This document shows positions 37,010 to 48,159 of a DNA stretch of 64,000 bases, piece after piece (position 1 is the stretch's first letter; each line of letters begins with the position of its first letter). Below the pieces are notes generated by a model that was not told the origin of the DNA, did no database searches, and worked only from the letters and a program-made list of their open reading frames with translations. The translations under genes were made by a program, and so were the position numbers. This DNA is from Phragmites australis (taxonomy: Eukaryota > Streptophyta > Magnoliopsida > Poales > Poaceae), in assembly GCF_958298935.1 (NCBI RefSeq), contig NC_084929.1:28399501-28463500 (forward strand). The letters run 5' to 3'.

Positions 37010-37944
37010 GCTTTCTCACCTAAAAATCAGCATTAACTATTAGAGATACCAAGTCTTACTGCCACTGTCGAAATAGAATGTCCTTTAAAAATCTCGCTGC
37101 GGCGGTGATGTGACATTTGGATTTGGCTCCTCGTTTTTGTTTTGGAGCAGCGACAGTTCTGGACGGTCGGCACGGCACCTGCGGATTACTAGGTAGCAGG
37201 AAAATTTGATTTGGTTTTTTCATGTCATTGGCAGGCAAGCAAAGAGTGATATCTGCGCGCGCGCGTCAGGGCCAGCTGTCCTCGGTCAAAACGCAGCTTG
37301 GCGCCACGAGCCTCGCTTTCCCGTCATTTGAGCAGAGGAGTCGGGAGCTTTTCCCGCGCAAACGAGGGGGAATGCAGGGGCAGGGACCCGATGGTCATTT
37401 TATATCGACCCGCCAGTGAGTACGCCCATCAATACATGGCAGTAGTACATCGTATCTCAGTCACTGTATCTACGGTTGAGAATTGCATAAAATTTTACTG
37501 TTTTGTGGCCTTTGTGCGGTCTAAGCCTATAGTGATGGTCACATGGGGGCGATATCAGGGCAGCTAGGACTGGATGGCTGGGAAAATCGTGTGAGAGGTT
37601 AGGGGAAGCGAGCGACGGCGTCTGGATGACAGCGGCGCAATTACCCTCCGTTTCCTTTGGGTGCGTGGGGGTTTGGATGGCGTGATCATCGCCTATATGG
37701 TAGAGGTCGGCTCGTTTTTCGCAGGTGCACATAGAAAAATAGCTTTTTCCCTTGATTCTTTCTGGTTCTCCATGGATTTCTCACTAGTATTTGTCACTAT
37801 CTCTGCCGGAGGCAAGTTGAGCTTAAGCTTTGGTTTTGGAGTTTTGGTTTGTGGAGGGATTCGGTGGAGGAACTCTTTTGTTGGTGCTCATCGAAGTTGT
37901 GATTGCTGAAGCTCACCCGCACGTGCCGACACGATGCGGTGAGG
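37010..37944. other. Mixed-composition stretch left of the solo LTR
   Basis: The sequence is GC-richer than its left side and has short open frames on both strands. No known motif was found. It ends at the LTR insertion site, and its continuation lies at 41995 onward. It could be the promoter or leader of the exon-like pair at 42.5-43.0 kb, but nothing proves this. Confidence 0.3.
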
Positions 37945-40900
37945 CTTTGTGTAACACCCTGTGTTTAGCATATTATATAATTACAGAATTAGCTCCAAAT
38001 TAAAACTTTTTGAGGATAATTAAGTAAGCTAGTACATGTATAGGGATGTGTATGTATGCCAGTACATACACCTTCACACGTGATGGAGGTATGGAGTTGA
38101 CTAGTTGTTCCAAAGTTTACCGGTGCAAATTCTAGCAAGATCACTACATTAGGTTGACTGTCATGCATTATTGGATTTTATGATTCTTTGTGTGGAGGTT
38201 TGAAGTGAATGTCTCTCAATTCAAACATACTCTTAGATTCTGGTCAGCTCAAAAATCAATTTCAGCTTCAAATCCCCTTTAAACCAGATATCCAAAATGA
38301 ATCAACTTCAATCTAATTGGAGTTGATCTTAATCCAAAGTCAGGATTCCAAATTCAAAATTTGCCAAATTGAATTATTTCAAACTTCATGTTTGTTTCTT
38401 TCTTTCTTTTTCTCTTCTCTCTTTACTTCTCTAATTTTCCCCATGGGCCGGTTTCTTTTCCTTTCTTCTCCCTTAGCCCACACCGGCCTCTCTTCTTTTC
38501 CTTGGCGCGGCCCATACCGTCTCCCAGCCCATCCGGCCGCCCCGCCCTTCCTATCCCCACGCCTGGGCCGTCTTTCAGCCCAGCCCGCCGCACATCTCGG
38601 CCGCTGGCACGCCTGCGCACGAAGGCGTCCGCGCCCGTGTACGCTTTCCTCTTAGCCGTTCGCCGCGACGCGCGTCATCCAGCCGCCCGACCAAGTGCCT
38701 CCTCTCTCCTCTCTCCTTTCTCCCGCCGCCAGTGAGGACGCCGCTCACCGCCGTCCTTCACTCCCCTGAGCTACCGCTCTCTCTCTTCTCTCCCCCTCCC
38801 TCTCACAGCGCCACTCACCCATGCCCTGCCGCGGAGACTTCTGCGCCCGCGCCCATACCGAAGCAGCGCGAAGCTGCCACGCCACGCGCCTCGCTGCCCT
38901 CCACGCCGCTCGCCGTCGTACTCACCGGGCCAGCACAATGCGCTGCGTGCTCGCGCCATTGCCGCTGCCCCGCTCCCCTCCGGCTATAAATATGAGCCTC
39001 CAGCTCCCCTTTTTCCCCCCTTTTTCGCCCCCCCACCGTACCTCATCCACACCGCCGCCCAAATCACCGCCGCCTTCGTCTCAATCTACGCCACCGTCGT
39101 TCGCCGATTAGTCGACACCGCTGACGGGCTGTCAAGGAGTATCGGAGGTCGGACGCCGTTCCCGTGCCGCCTCCCGTTCGTCAGAAGCCGACGCAAGCCG
39201 TCTGCGAAGAGGAGCCCGCAAGCGTCGCCACCGCTCTTCGCAACTCGCCGCCGGCCGTCGTCTCGTCCCTGCCGTTCCGGTGAGCCCCTTGCCCCCTAGG
39301 ATCCCCCTAGGCTAGTTAGTGGGAGTTTCCGAGCCCTTTAGAGACTATTAGTCGCGCGCCGCCGAGCATTTTTCTCCCGCCGCAGCGTCTAGTCGCCGCC
39401 GGCGCGTGCCTGCGTCGTATGTGTGTTCTCTGGCCATCGTGCCAAGGTCTTCGGGACCCAGAGCCCCGTTTTCTTGCAGGAAGAACGCCTCCCCATGCAG
39501 GGGAGGTGCTGCCAAATTTTGCCGCGCCGCCGCTTCCCCCTCCGGCACTGATCTGACACCGCCGCCGCCGCTCACCGTCGTCGCCATGCTGTTAGTTGAG
39601 TTCATCGTGCCGCGTAGTGCCCCGGCATCTAGCTCTCGCGGCGAAACCCTAGCGGAGACTCGTCGCCGGCGAGCTTCTCTGCGCCACGCCGTCGTAGCCC
39701 TCGCCGCCGACGCCAAATCCCCTTCCCTTCGCCGCACGCTGCGCGCGTGCGCCGTGGGCTGCCCTGACGCGCACCCCCGCTTGGCCCATCGGCCGGCCAG
39801 TCGGCCAGGCCGGCCTGTACCGCAAATGGGCCATGCCCCCTGGGTCGGCCCAGGTTCTAGAGGCCATAGGCCGCCGGCCCGATGACTCTGTAGGCCGCAC
39901 TGTGCGGGCTCATTACTGTAGATCCGAGCCCGGCCTAGGCCCTGCCCATCCAGGCCCGGGTGGAGCCCAAGTGGGCCCCACCTGGTCACTGTTCATACAG
40001 GCCCCTTTCACTGTTCAGTGGGCCCCACCCATTAATAGTGTATTTCCATGTTTTCTAGATTTAAATATTCTCAGAACCGTAACTTCTCTGTTCTGGCTCC
40101 GATTTCGGCGATTCTTTCGCTGAAATTCATCGAAAATCAAGATCTACTCATTGATCACCTCGTAGTGTTTGTTAGGACTTGTTTGGCTTTTCAATTGGTG
40201 TTAATCGGTTCTTCCTTAGTCTAGCCGTGTTGATCGTAGTTGTGAATTACAGAGGAGCAAGAGCAGGAACAAGGACATTTGTTTTGCGAGATCTGTGCTG
40301 GGATTATTCGGGCTGAAGAGGATCCTGACTTTGACCAAAATCAAGAGGAGAACTCCGGAGAAGGCAAGTCCTATTTTCCTTGATCATATTGAACCTATGT
40401 TTTCCAATAATCTACATGCTCAACTAAAACTGGGAATACTACTGCATGTGCTATGTATTATGCTTTTGCAATTGTTTGTAGTAGTTAATCCTATCAACAC
40501 TCGCCATGCCATAACTAACTTCACCCAGAATACATATCACCCTAGGATTACCTATTGTTATCTATATTGACGATGGAAGACGTCTTGATATCTAGCATGC
40601 TTAGGATTGAATATGTCTCCTCAGAGACGTCGCTTTTAAACTGCATCTCCTCGGAGGTGACAAATTACCATTGTCCAGTATTAAAGTCATGCCATGAATC
40701 TTGATGGATATGAATTCTGGGATAGATGTGAGATCCTTAATGGTGTGTGGGATATGGTGGGAGATGTGTGAAAACTGGTGAAAACTGTTTTGGCGGGGGC
40801 AGGTAGAGTAGTCCTCTGTGGGAGGGGATACTCTTGGGGGCATGTGGTATTGTGGGAATACTCGTGCTAGGAGATGCCCACCCCGGCCGCTTAAGGACCG

Positions 40901-41994
40901 AGTCATTGCGGCCCGTCTAGCCTAGCCACTACGTACAACCATACGTCCTGTATGGGCAGGACTTGACTTTCCTTTCACTGGACTGGGTCGGACATCATAC
41001 CAGGAGGCTGAGAGCAACGAGCAGGCAAGTATTATCCTGTCCCACATGCTTGGAGGTTTCTAGTACCGGCCAAGGCTTAAAAAGGGATGCTGGCCTTCGG
41101 AAGCATGCAGCTCTGGTACTTGGGCGTGTCTCGTGGAAAAGCCCGGCAGGAAAGGTGTTATGGAGGGTCTCGCTATGATTCGCTCCCCTGTATGCAACAG
41201 TGGGAGGCTGAGCATATCGCGTGGGTAAAGTTGTACAACCTCTGCAGAGTGTAAAACTATTCGAATAGCCGTGTCCACGGTTATGGACATGCGAAAGCAG
41301 CAATCGCGTTGACTAGACTCAGGGTGCGTGTGTCTTGATGAGTGAGTGGGTGGACTAGATGTCCGTATGGTGATGTTTCCTGGCTCGATATCGCCAGAGG
41401 CTGTGTGGTACTAGGTGTGCACCAGATGTGATAAAAAGGGACTGAGGAGTGAGGTATAGCCCCTCCCAGGACCGAAAACTCCCAGATAAAACTTGTTACT
41501 GGTTTTGAACTATTAAAATGGTTTTAAAGTTAATCATTGATGATACAACTGAATACCAGCATAAATTGCTTTACGCTAAAACTATTCCGTAAAGCCTTAT
41601 CCTTGAAATACTTCATTATGCATCTATCAAACCCTTGAAAGTAGTATAGGGCTTGCTGAGTACCTTTTGTACTCACTCTTGTTGTCATTCAGATGAAGAA
41701 GATAATGCCAACTTTGCCGGGGGCGAAGCCGGAGACGAAGAGTAGTCTAAGTGTCGTGTTCGCACCCTCGCTGCTTGTGGCTTGGGTCCTTTTCCGCTGT
41801 GCTTTTCATGAAGGCCGCTAGGCCATATTTGTAAGGGACAATATGGTTTGTAACTTAAAGTACACTGTACGTTAATGTATTGTACGAAATTTGACTATGA
41901 TACTACAACTGTTGTACTGTGCGTATCAGCTACGTAATCCAGGGACTGATACAGGAGGCACAGGAGATCCCGGCAACGCGGGTCTTACACTTTG
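37945..41994 (+). mobile_element. Solo LTR of about 4.0 kb with perfect 5 bp target duplication
   Basis: The LTR runs 37950-41989. It starts TGTAACACCC and ends GGGTCTTACA, which are inverted ends beginning TG and ending CA as LTRs require. CTTTG lies directly before (37945-37949) and directly after (41990-41994), a perfect 5 bp target duplication. No gag or pol lies inside, so this is one LTR left by recombination between the two LTRs of a full element. The size and TGTAAC start suit the long-LTR Tekay/Del chromoviruses, but the family is inferred. Open frames inside (up to 213 codons) overlap on both strands in GC-rich leader-like sequence and are not genes. Confidence 0.9.
38985..38992 (+). 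promoter_or_regulatory. TATA box inside the solo LTR
   Basis: TATAAATA lies in a GC-rich, pyrimidine-rich context about 1.0 kb into the LTR, where the U3-R border would fall. If active, transcription would run rightward toward 42 kb. Confidence 0.5.
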
Positions 41995-42541
41995 TACCTC
42001 CGTCTTCCACGCCGGTGACAACAACGACAAATTGAATTTCTGGGGCAGTGGCTTCCTTACCGTGCCAGGCCTCGGTTATTAATTCATTTGCTTCTATTGC
42101 ACTGTGAGTTTTGAGGTTTAATTCCTCTTTCTCCCTCTCTTTATTGATCTGATCAGTATGGTGGCATGTGGCTTAATGCTCGATGATGTCCATGTATATT
42201 GAAATTAAACTAGCAAGTTGAGTACAATAGATGAGGTCTTGAATAGTTCTCTGATTGTTGGATGATCTAGGCAGTAGCTGATTTTCATACATTGAATCAT
42301 GTTGATCAGTTCTTACATATCCAGTTTGAGGTTTTGCAGTCTCTAAGTTCACTGCCTAGCTATGTTGAGCTCCTGGACATGTGATGTTGGTGTGTGTAAC
42401 TCGAACTTGATCTGCTTAATTGATATAGTGAAGAGCAGTATCTATTATTGATTCAGTAATAGAGGTTTTAGTCCTGCTGGTCTGTTATGCTGCTAGTCTT
42501 ATGTTATACAGGTGCATGTTTTTTTTCCTTCTGTGCTTAAG

Positions 42542-43022
42542 CACCTGCTCAATAGCCTTGTCCCGGAAGCTGTAGCAATTCCAGAGAACTTGTGCTCGGG
42601 ATCCTTATCTAGGTGTGATCTCATTTACTTGTGCAATTTGTGATATGACCATAGATCAGTTTGGGAGCAAACTTTTATAGTTTTAGAGCCAGCTGATAGA
42701 ATACTATGAGAACAAAATGTTAATACCACATCTTGTTGTTCAGTTCTACTGTTATCTATACATGATGATTGTTCTATCTGTTTTTGCATGAACTACTTAT
42801 TCTTCTATGATCATGTATATAATATATGTTCAGTTTTGCTCTTGTTATGTTATTTGTGAAATTTTAATATTCATATTCTTATTATCGCACATATTACAAC
42901 ATCTACTATTCAGCTTTGGCGTACAAGTGGTACATGAATGCGTGTACTGTGTATCGATTGCAAGATTTGTGCACGCTCAGCAGGAAAGGCACAGAGGTAA
43001 TCAAACTGGGAACAGATTATAA
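42542..43022 (+). CDS. Two exon-like segments joining in frame, product unknown
   Basis: Segment 1 (42542-42612) follows a long T/C tract ending AAG and is followed by GTGTGA. Segment 2 (from 42914) follows CTATTCAG. Joining them splits a Ser codon and gives an open frame of about 59 residues to a TAA at 43020-43022. It contains VPEAVAIPENLCSGS and then VVHECVYCVSIARFVHA. I do not recognise the protein, and no upstream exon with an ATG is evident. The 37950-41989 solo LTR would sit upstream or in the leader of such a gene. It could be the 3' end of a real gene, a gene fragment, or chance. Confidence 0.25.
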
Positions 43023-43024
43023 TC

Positions 43025-43472
43025 AGTAATATGCGGGCAAGATCCATAATCTATGGGTGTGCCATAACTTTGTTTGCAACATCACAAAGTAGATCGAGAA
43101 AATGAACGTTACCACGACAATTCTCAGTAGCATGTTCTTAGTGCCACCACAGCAATTTCGACCATTTCAGTGGTAATTTTACAACCGAGAAAAAGTCTAG
43201 TGGCACAATGGCAAAGCACAAGTGCTAAATGGACAGCTCTGCTCCAAGAAACGAAAGCAGATTCGGATTTTCGTCGATGGTACTAATCATATCTTCGCAC
43301 CACGATATTTCGACCAGAATCACGAGCTGCTTGAATTTTCTGTAGTCCCTGGCGAGGCAATAAATACGAGTACTAACATAGTATCTGCTTCGTACAGAAA
43401 TGCCCCATCCCAGTTTGTTTCTGAATGCAAAACCAGGAAAGCTAACCCTAATTCAAAATATGCTAGGACTCA
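43025..43472. other. Unassigned sequence between the exon-like pair and a TIR element
   Basis: A 90-codon open frame (43222-43494) runs into the transposon at its end and has no recognised motif. It could be 3' UTR of the exon-like pair. I see nothing else. Confidence 0.3.
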
Positions 43473-44161
43473 GGGCGTGTTTGGTTGCTGCTAGGATGAC
43501 AATTTATTTTAATTACTTATTTATTCATAGGTAAATATTCGAATAGAGTAGGGTATGTATAGTAAATGGTACCTACGAGTATGTTCATAGGTAAAAAAAT
43601 ATTATCCGACGAGTAAATAAGTACATGTATGAGTAAGATATATATATATCCGTGAAACTCGTATACTCACTATATAAATATTTTACTTTCAAACCTTAAC
43701 ATTCTACATCATATAAATACCCCGCCATGCCACCACCACCCCGCATCGCACCGCCCTAGCCCACCCCGTCTCGCCGCTATCGCCTTGTGCCTCCCCGCGC
43801 CACCCCGTCACGTCGCCCTACACTGCCCGGGCCCACCCTACCGCTCTGTCTCGCCGCCGCCGTGCCACCGCACGGATAAATAGGTATACCCGTGGATAAC
43901 GAGTACCCATAGATAACCGGTCTAAGACCGGCTCTTCACCTGTGGACGTTTATAAATATACTTGCGGGTAGATAAAAAAGCGACAGATACTATGAGTAAA
44001 CCCTATCCGTACCTACCGTACCTAATTGTCATACCTAATTGTTGTCCTGCAAAGCAGCTTCAGCGTCAGGCAGCAACGTCAGCCGTAGGCATCCGAAACC
44101 GAACGTCTGAGCGTGCTGTGTGGCTAGGCAGCTCCGGCTAGAGGAGCAATCAAACATGCCC
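43473..44161. mobile_element. TIR element with TCA target duplication, possible nested hAT-like core
   Basis: The left end is GGGCGTGTTTGGTTGCTG; the right end, read on the minus strand, is GGGCATGTTTGATTGCTC, 15 of 18 matching. TCA flanks both sides (43470-43472, 44162-44164). The total is 689 bp. Just inside lies a second, imperfect inverted pair (TAGGATGACAATT near 43491 and its counterpart near 44036), suggesting another element inserted within. The centre (43720-43880) is a C-rich, CG-rich island. Confidence 0.6.
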
Positions 44162-44164
44162 TCA

Positions 44165-45060
44165 AACTTTGTCAAATAAGAGTACATACTACTAGTATTA
44201 ATTTTGATCTTCACAACTATTTATTCAGTACTAACTTCAGCAAAATCCAACACACGTGACCTCCCCAGAAAATGAAGGAAAATTGGACGCTAGAGGAAGA
44301 ATAAGGAGACTCGTTTTTCGGCCTATTCTCCACGTTAGGCAGTGTGTCGTGAGTCTCATATGCGCTATGCTAGTTAGGAAGTGTAATAGCACAAAGTACC
44401 CAATAATGCAACGCTACTGCTAGTACAATCATGGCGTCGGCCCGATGGCACGACGGCAAATAAAAAAACTTGTCCTGATCGTTGAGCTGAAGCGAAGTGT
44501 ATCGCACCTTCAAATTGAGACGTTAAATTAGATGAGCCCTGGATTTAGACCACACGGTCACTCGTTGTTCTTCAGGTTCTTTGTAAGTTATGATTCTTTT
44601 TTCCTTAGAATTCACGGGAAGTCTTTGAAGTTGTCCTCAGAAAAAAGAAATCTAGTTTTAAAACATAAAAGTCTTAAAAAGGAGTGTCAGTCAAAAAGAA
44701 TAAAAGTTGTTCTAAGATGAAAGATGTAGCAATGGTGTCCGTGACTTAGTTAAATTTCGTTTTCTAATCCAATACTATGTTGGAATAACAATTAGACTTT
44801 ATTGCTCTACTAAAGACTAATAGAAAAGATTTCACAGATGTTGAAGTTCGGTATATTTGTGGTGGGTTGAACTTTTTATGGAGTTGGAAACCACCTCATG
44901 GTCTATCTGGTGGTACATTAATGTAGTTAATTTAAATGTATATGATATTGGGACCATCTCTTATGGTGCGAATTTGGAAAATACCATCACAAAGATCATC
45001 TAAATTGAAAAATATCATCGATATCTCTATAACATGTCATCCTCGTAGCCATCCTCATAG
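44165..45060. other. Intergenic region
   Basis: AT-rich sequence with no recognisable gene, element end or RNA. The 62-codon frame at 44532-44720 has no motif. Confidence 0.4.
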
Positions 45061-45289
45061 CTGATAGTATTTTTCAATATATGTATCTTTATAAAGGTAT
45101 CAACCTAATTTTTTAACTAAGAAATAAGGTTGATGGGTTGCAATGGATCTTGGTGGTGATGTATAGTGCTCCACAACCTGAGTATAAGGATTGTTTTCTT
45201 ATCGAATTAGCCCATACTTGTCATATTGAGTCATTGCTCATTATGATCGGATTTTAATATTATTAGAAATCCCGTGAAAAGACTAATGG

Positions 45290-45703
45290 TAGTGTTTTCG
45301 ATCAGCCTTCTATCTCATACGACATGTAGAAAGGCACGAATGATCGAGGAATCAATATTCTCTTTGATTGTGTTCTTGATGTTGCTAAATCTCTTAATGA
45401 ACTTTCGCAGAGATTCCTTTGGTTCTTGATGGAGGTGATGAAAATCGTCTTCCTTCCTAGGGCATGCGCAAGTCCCCTAGAAGTTTACCAAGAAAATGTC
45501 GTAAAGTTGTTCCCAAGAATAAATTGATTTCGACGGTAGGTTGGTGAACCATGATTGGGTTGGACCTTCAAGGCCGTGGAGAGGTAATTGGCCATGAACT
45601 TCTTATTTCCTCCAGCGGACTGGATGGCTATTATATAGATCTGAAGAAATTCAATTAGATTGGTGTTCCCATTATATTTCTTGAGTGTGCTAGGTCGAAA
45701 CAT
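45290..45703 (-). pseudogene. Ty3/gypsy gag fragment, decayed
   Basis: The minus-strand frame 45703-45485 reads as a retrotransposon gag core: KYNGNTNLIEFLQIY, then AIQSAGGNKKFMANYL, then ALKVQ. This is the pattern of the grass gypsy gag domain (target-like KYNG, EFLQIY, GG, MANYL, AL). A stop follows the last TTFSW, and homology-like sequence continues downstream to about 45290 with further stops. No zinc knuckle or pol is attached, so it is a relic. Confidence 0.65.
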
Positions 45704-45709
45704 GTGGCT

Positions 45710-48159
45710 GAGCTAGGATTTTTTTAAAAAGGTATTCAAAGTTACTAAAAAATGTTCAAATCTAATGTAAACACTAATTGATGCAGTGTGCGATAGGCGA
45801 AATAATTTTTTTGATTAAATATTGTATAATACACTATGTGATGGGTGCACGGTAGCGCGAAGGAAAATTTTCGTACCCACTAATTGTCCAAATACTAGTT
45901 GAAGGGCGTTATCAGACTTTCGGTGTTCGGTGGAGAGACGCTGCTCCAGCACATATGTGAAAGCTCTATCACCGATGTAGGCAGCGGACGTGCCTGTGCA
46001 TCACTATTGGGGAGGCCGTTGGTGCCTCCTTGACATGAAAGCTGCTATGTGGGATGCCTGCTAAGTGGTCAAGGCATACCGTGACGACAGACTATCTATT
46101 ATTAACCTTGATCTCTCAAATTTTAAGTTGGAGTGCTCGACTGAGCTAAGGGGCTGACAAAGTGAGAAGATGGAAAATGAGGCTAGGAGTGATGGAGTGG
46201 CCTGAGTGGGGACAGTTGGGTATGGGGTGGGCAATTCCTGTGTAGGAGGATTTTTCTCGTATGTTAGCGCTCAAAATAGACAATAAATATATGAAAATAA
46301 TTTCCAACTACCATCAATATGAAATACATACTATACGTATCAAATTTGTTGCAAAAAATAATGGGTACTTGAATCATTGTAGTGTCGCACCTGGCCGGAA
46401 GCTGCCTGGTCAACGCATGGCCTGAATGTGGGGTATGAAAGCCTGACATTCTGTAACCACATGAACTCTCCAGTAGTTATGCTCGTTGCCCCAACCCTTA
46501 GGGATCAAGCAGTCCTGAACCATGGAAATTAGGAAGGGTCTTTCGAAAGCCTCAACGAGATCTTCCGTCCTGCCATGCCGACTTTCGACTTCATGGCACA
46601 AATCCTCCCTCAGGTGTTCCATGCGGGACTTAATATCAAATTCTTGCTGGAAACGAGGGAGAGTCTTCTCAGCAGTAGGCTGTTATATCCTGCACCAAGC
46701 GTGCACTATCTGGTGACTCCCATCCTCCCTGAGGGATGTTTAGGAGAGAGCTCTTGCATGCTCTAATTGTTGTGCAGTGCCAGGAGGCAAACTGTTGACC
46801 ATCTATCAAGTCAAAAATTGTCTATTAATATGCGTAACACTACCACAGAATAAGTGAAAGAAACTAATGTATCACGGATAGTTTCTTAAGATCCATAACT
46901 GATAAATATCCTCAGACAGTTGCTAAGACATACGTGTCTGTAATAAGACAGTTATCTAGGTATGATTGAACTCACAGTCAATTTTTATAAATCCGTCTAT
47001 TTTATAAACTCATATGTAACCAGTTCACAAATAGTTATAATAAAATACACATGATGTAAGACTGCTATCCTTCGAGAGATATGAACCTAGATAACCCTTG
47101 GTGTTATTGAGCTCACCATATTGTAAGTATCATTCACATGCCCATCGACCGGTACATCACAGAATCATTGTCTAAAATTAACCCATGATAGAAGCGTATC
47201 ATACTCATAGTCTCTTAGCATAATCTTTCCATATTGTATTTCTTCTGAATAACTAGATGATTTCTTCCTAATTTTGGGACGATTTTCATATAAAATACAA
47301 TTAACTGTTTCGAATATCGACACATGTCTTATTTCATTATAGCGGCTATATAATCTACCGTATCGAATTAAAGACACATATACGATGAATTAGGGGCGGA
47401 TCCACAAAATGAAGTCACTGGTGTCACTGTTTAGTATTTACATACTAGAAATTGATGTTTCTTGAACATGGACATGGTCCTAGTACACACGTTGAACCCT
47501 TATTTGTTTACTATATACGAGAAAATCTAAATTTTAATCACATATTTTTTTAGACAATACTTGTGTCATCTCTATATAAGGAATTCAATTTTTTGTTATA
47601 TTAATGCTTATAAATTTAGAAGATTGATTGCATGCTATTTTAAAATATATGTTTCGAAACCAGTGAAACGCTGAACTACCAAAATATATGGTAAACGCAA
47701 AACAAATATACATATTCAAGGAGTCTGTTGAGAAAAAAAATATTGGGATGACGTTTCTTTTTCTTTGCAATATGGACATGAAGCTAGTTTGCTTATCCAT
47801 GCTAAACTGCGATTCTATTTTCATGTAAGAGAATGGGGCAACATTTACTCGTTACGAAATGAAAATGTAGGAAATTAAAGTATCAGGAATTTCAACTGCA
47901 AACGAGATATTAGTATTTTGTGTTCTAAAATTCTAGTGTGTCATTAGTTACGAGGGGAACCACCTAATGATGGATGGTAGAATCGTGATGGTACATCGCT
48001 CATTGCCGTTACATTAGCTAGCTTTTTAAGGTCTACCTGCATCTAACGAGGGGGAAGGGAGCCAAATTGCAACGTCAAATGCAATTCAGCTTATCTAGCA
48101 TTGGCCAAGGCAAGAATCGACACATTCATGAGCTGCATTGCTTAATTAGAGGAATGATT
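45710..48159. other. Intergenic region with weak retroelement traces
   Basis: The minus-strand frame around 46760-46410 has a coding feel (MEHLREDLCHEVESRHGRTEDLVEAFERP in two halves) with internal stops. It lies upstream of the gag relic on the same strand, so it may be part of the same dead retroelement. 46800-48150 is AT-rich, with a GGGGCGGATCCAC word at 47392 that resembles a MITE end. No gene is recognised. Confidence 0.3.

Noticed and set aside
38317..40123. Open frames up to 213 codons at 38.3-40.1 kb
   Set aside because: They lie inside the solo LTR, in pyrimidine-rich leader-like sequence, with overlapping frames on both strands.
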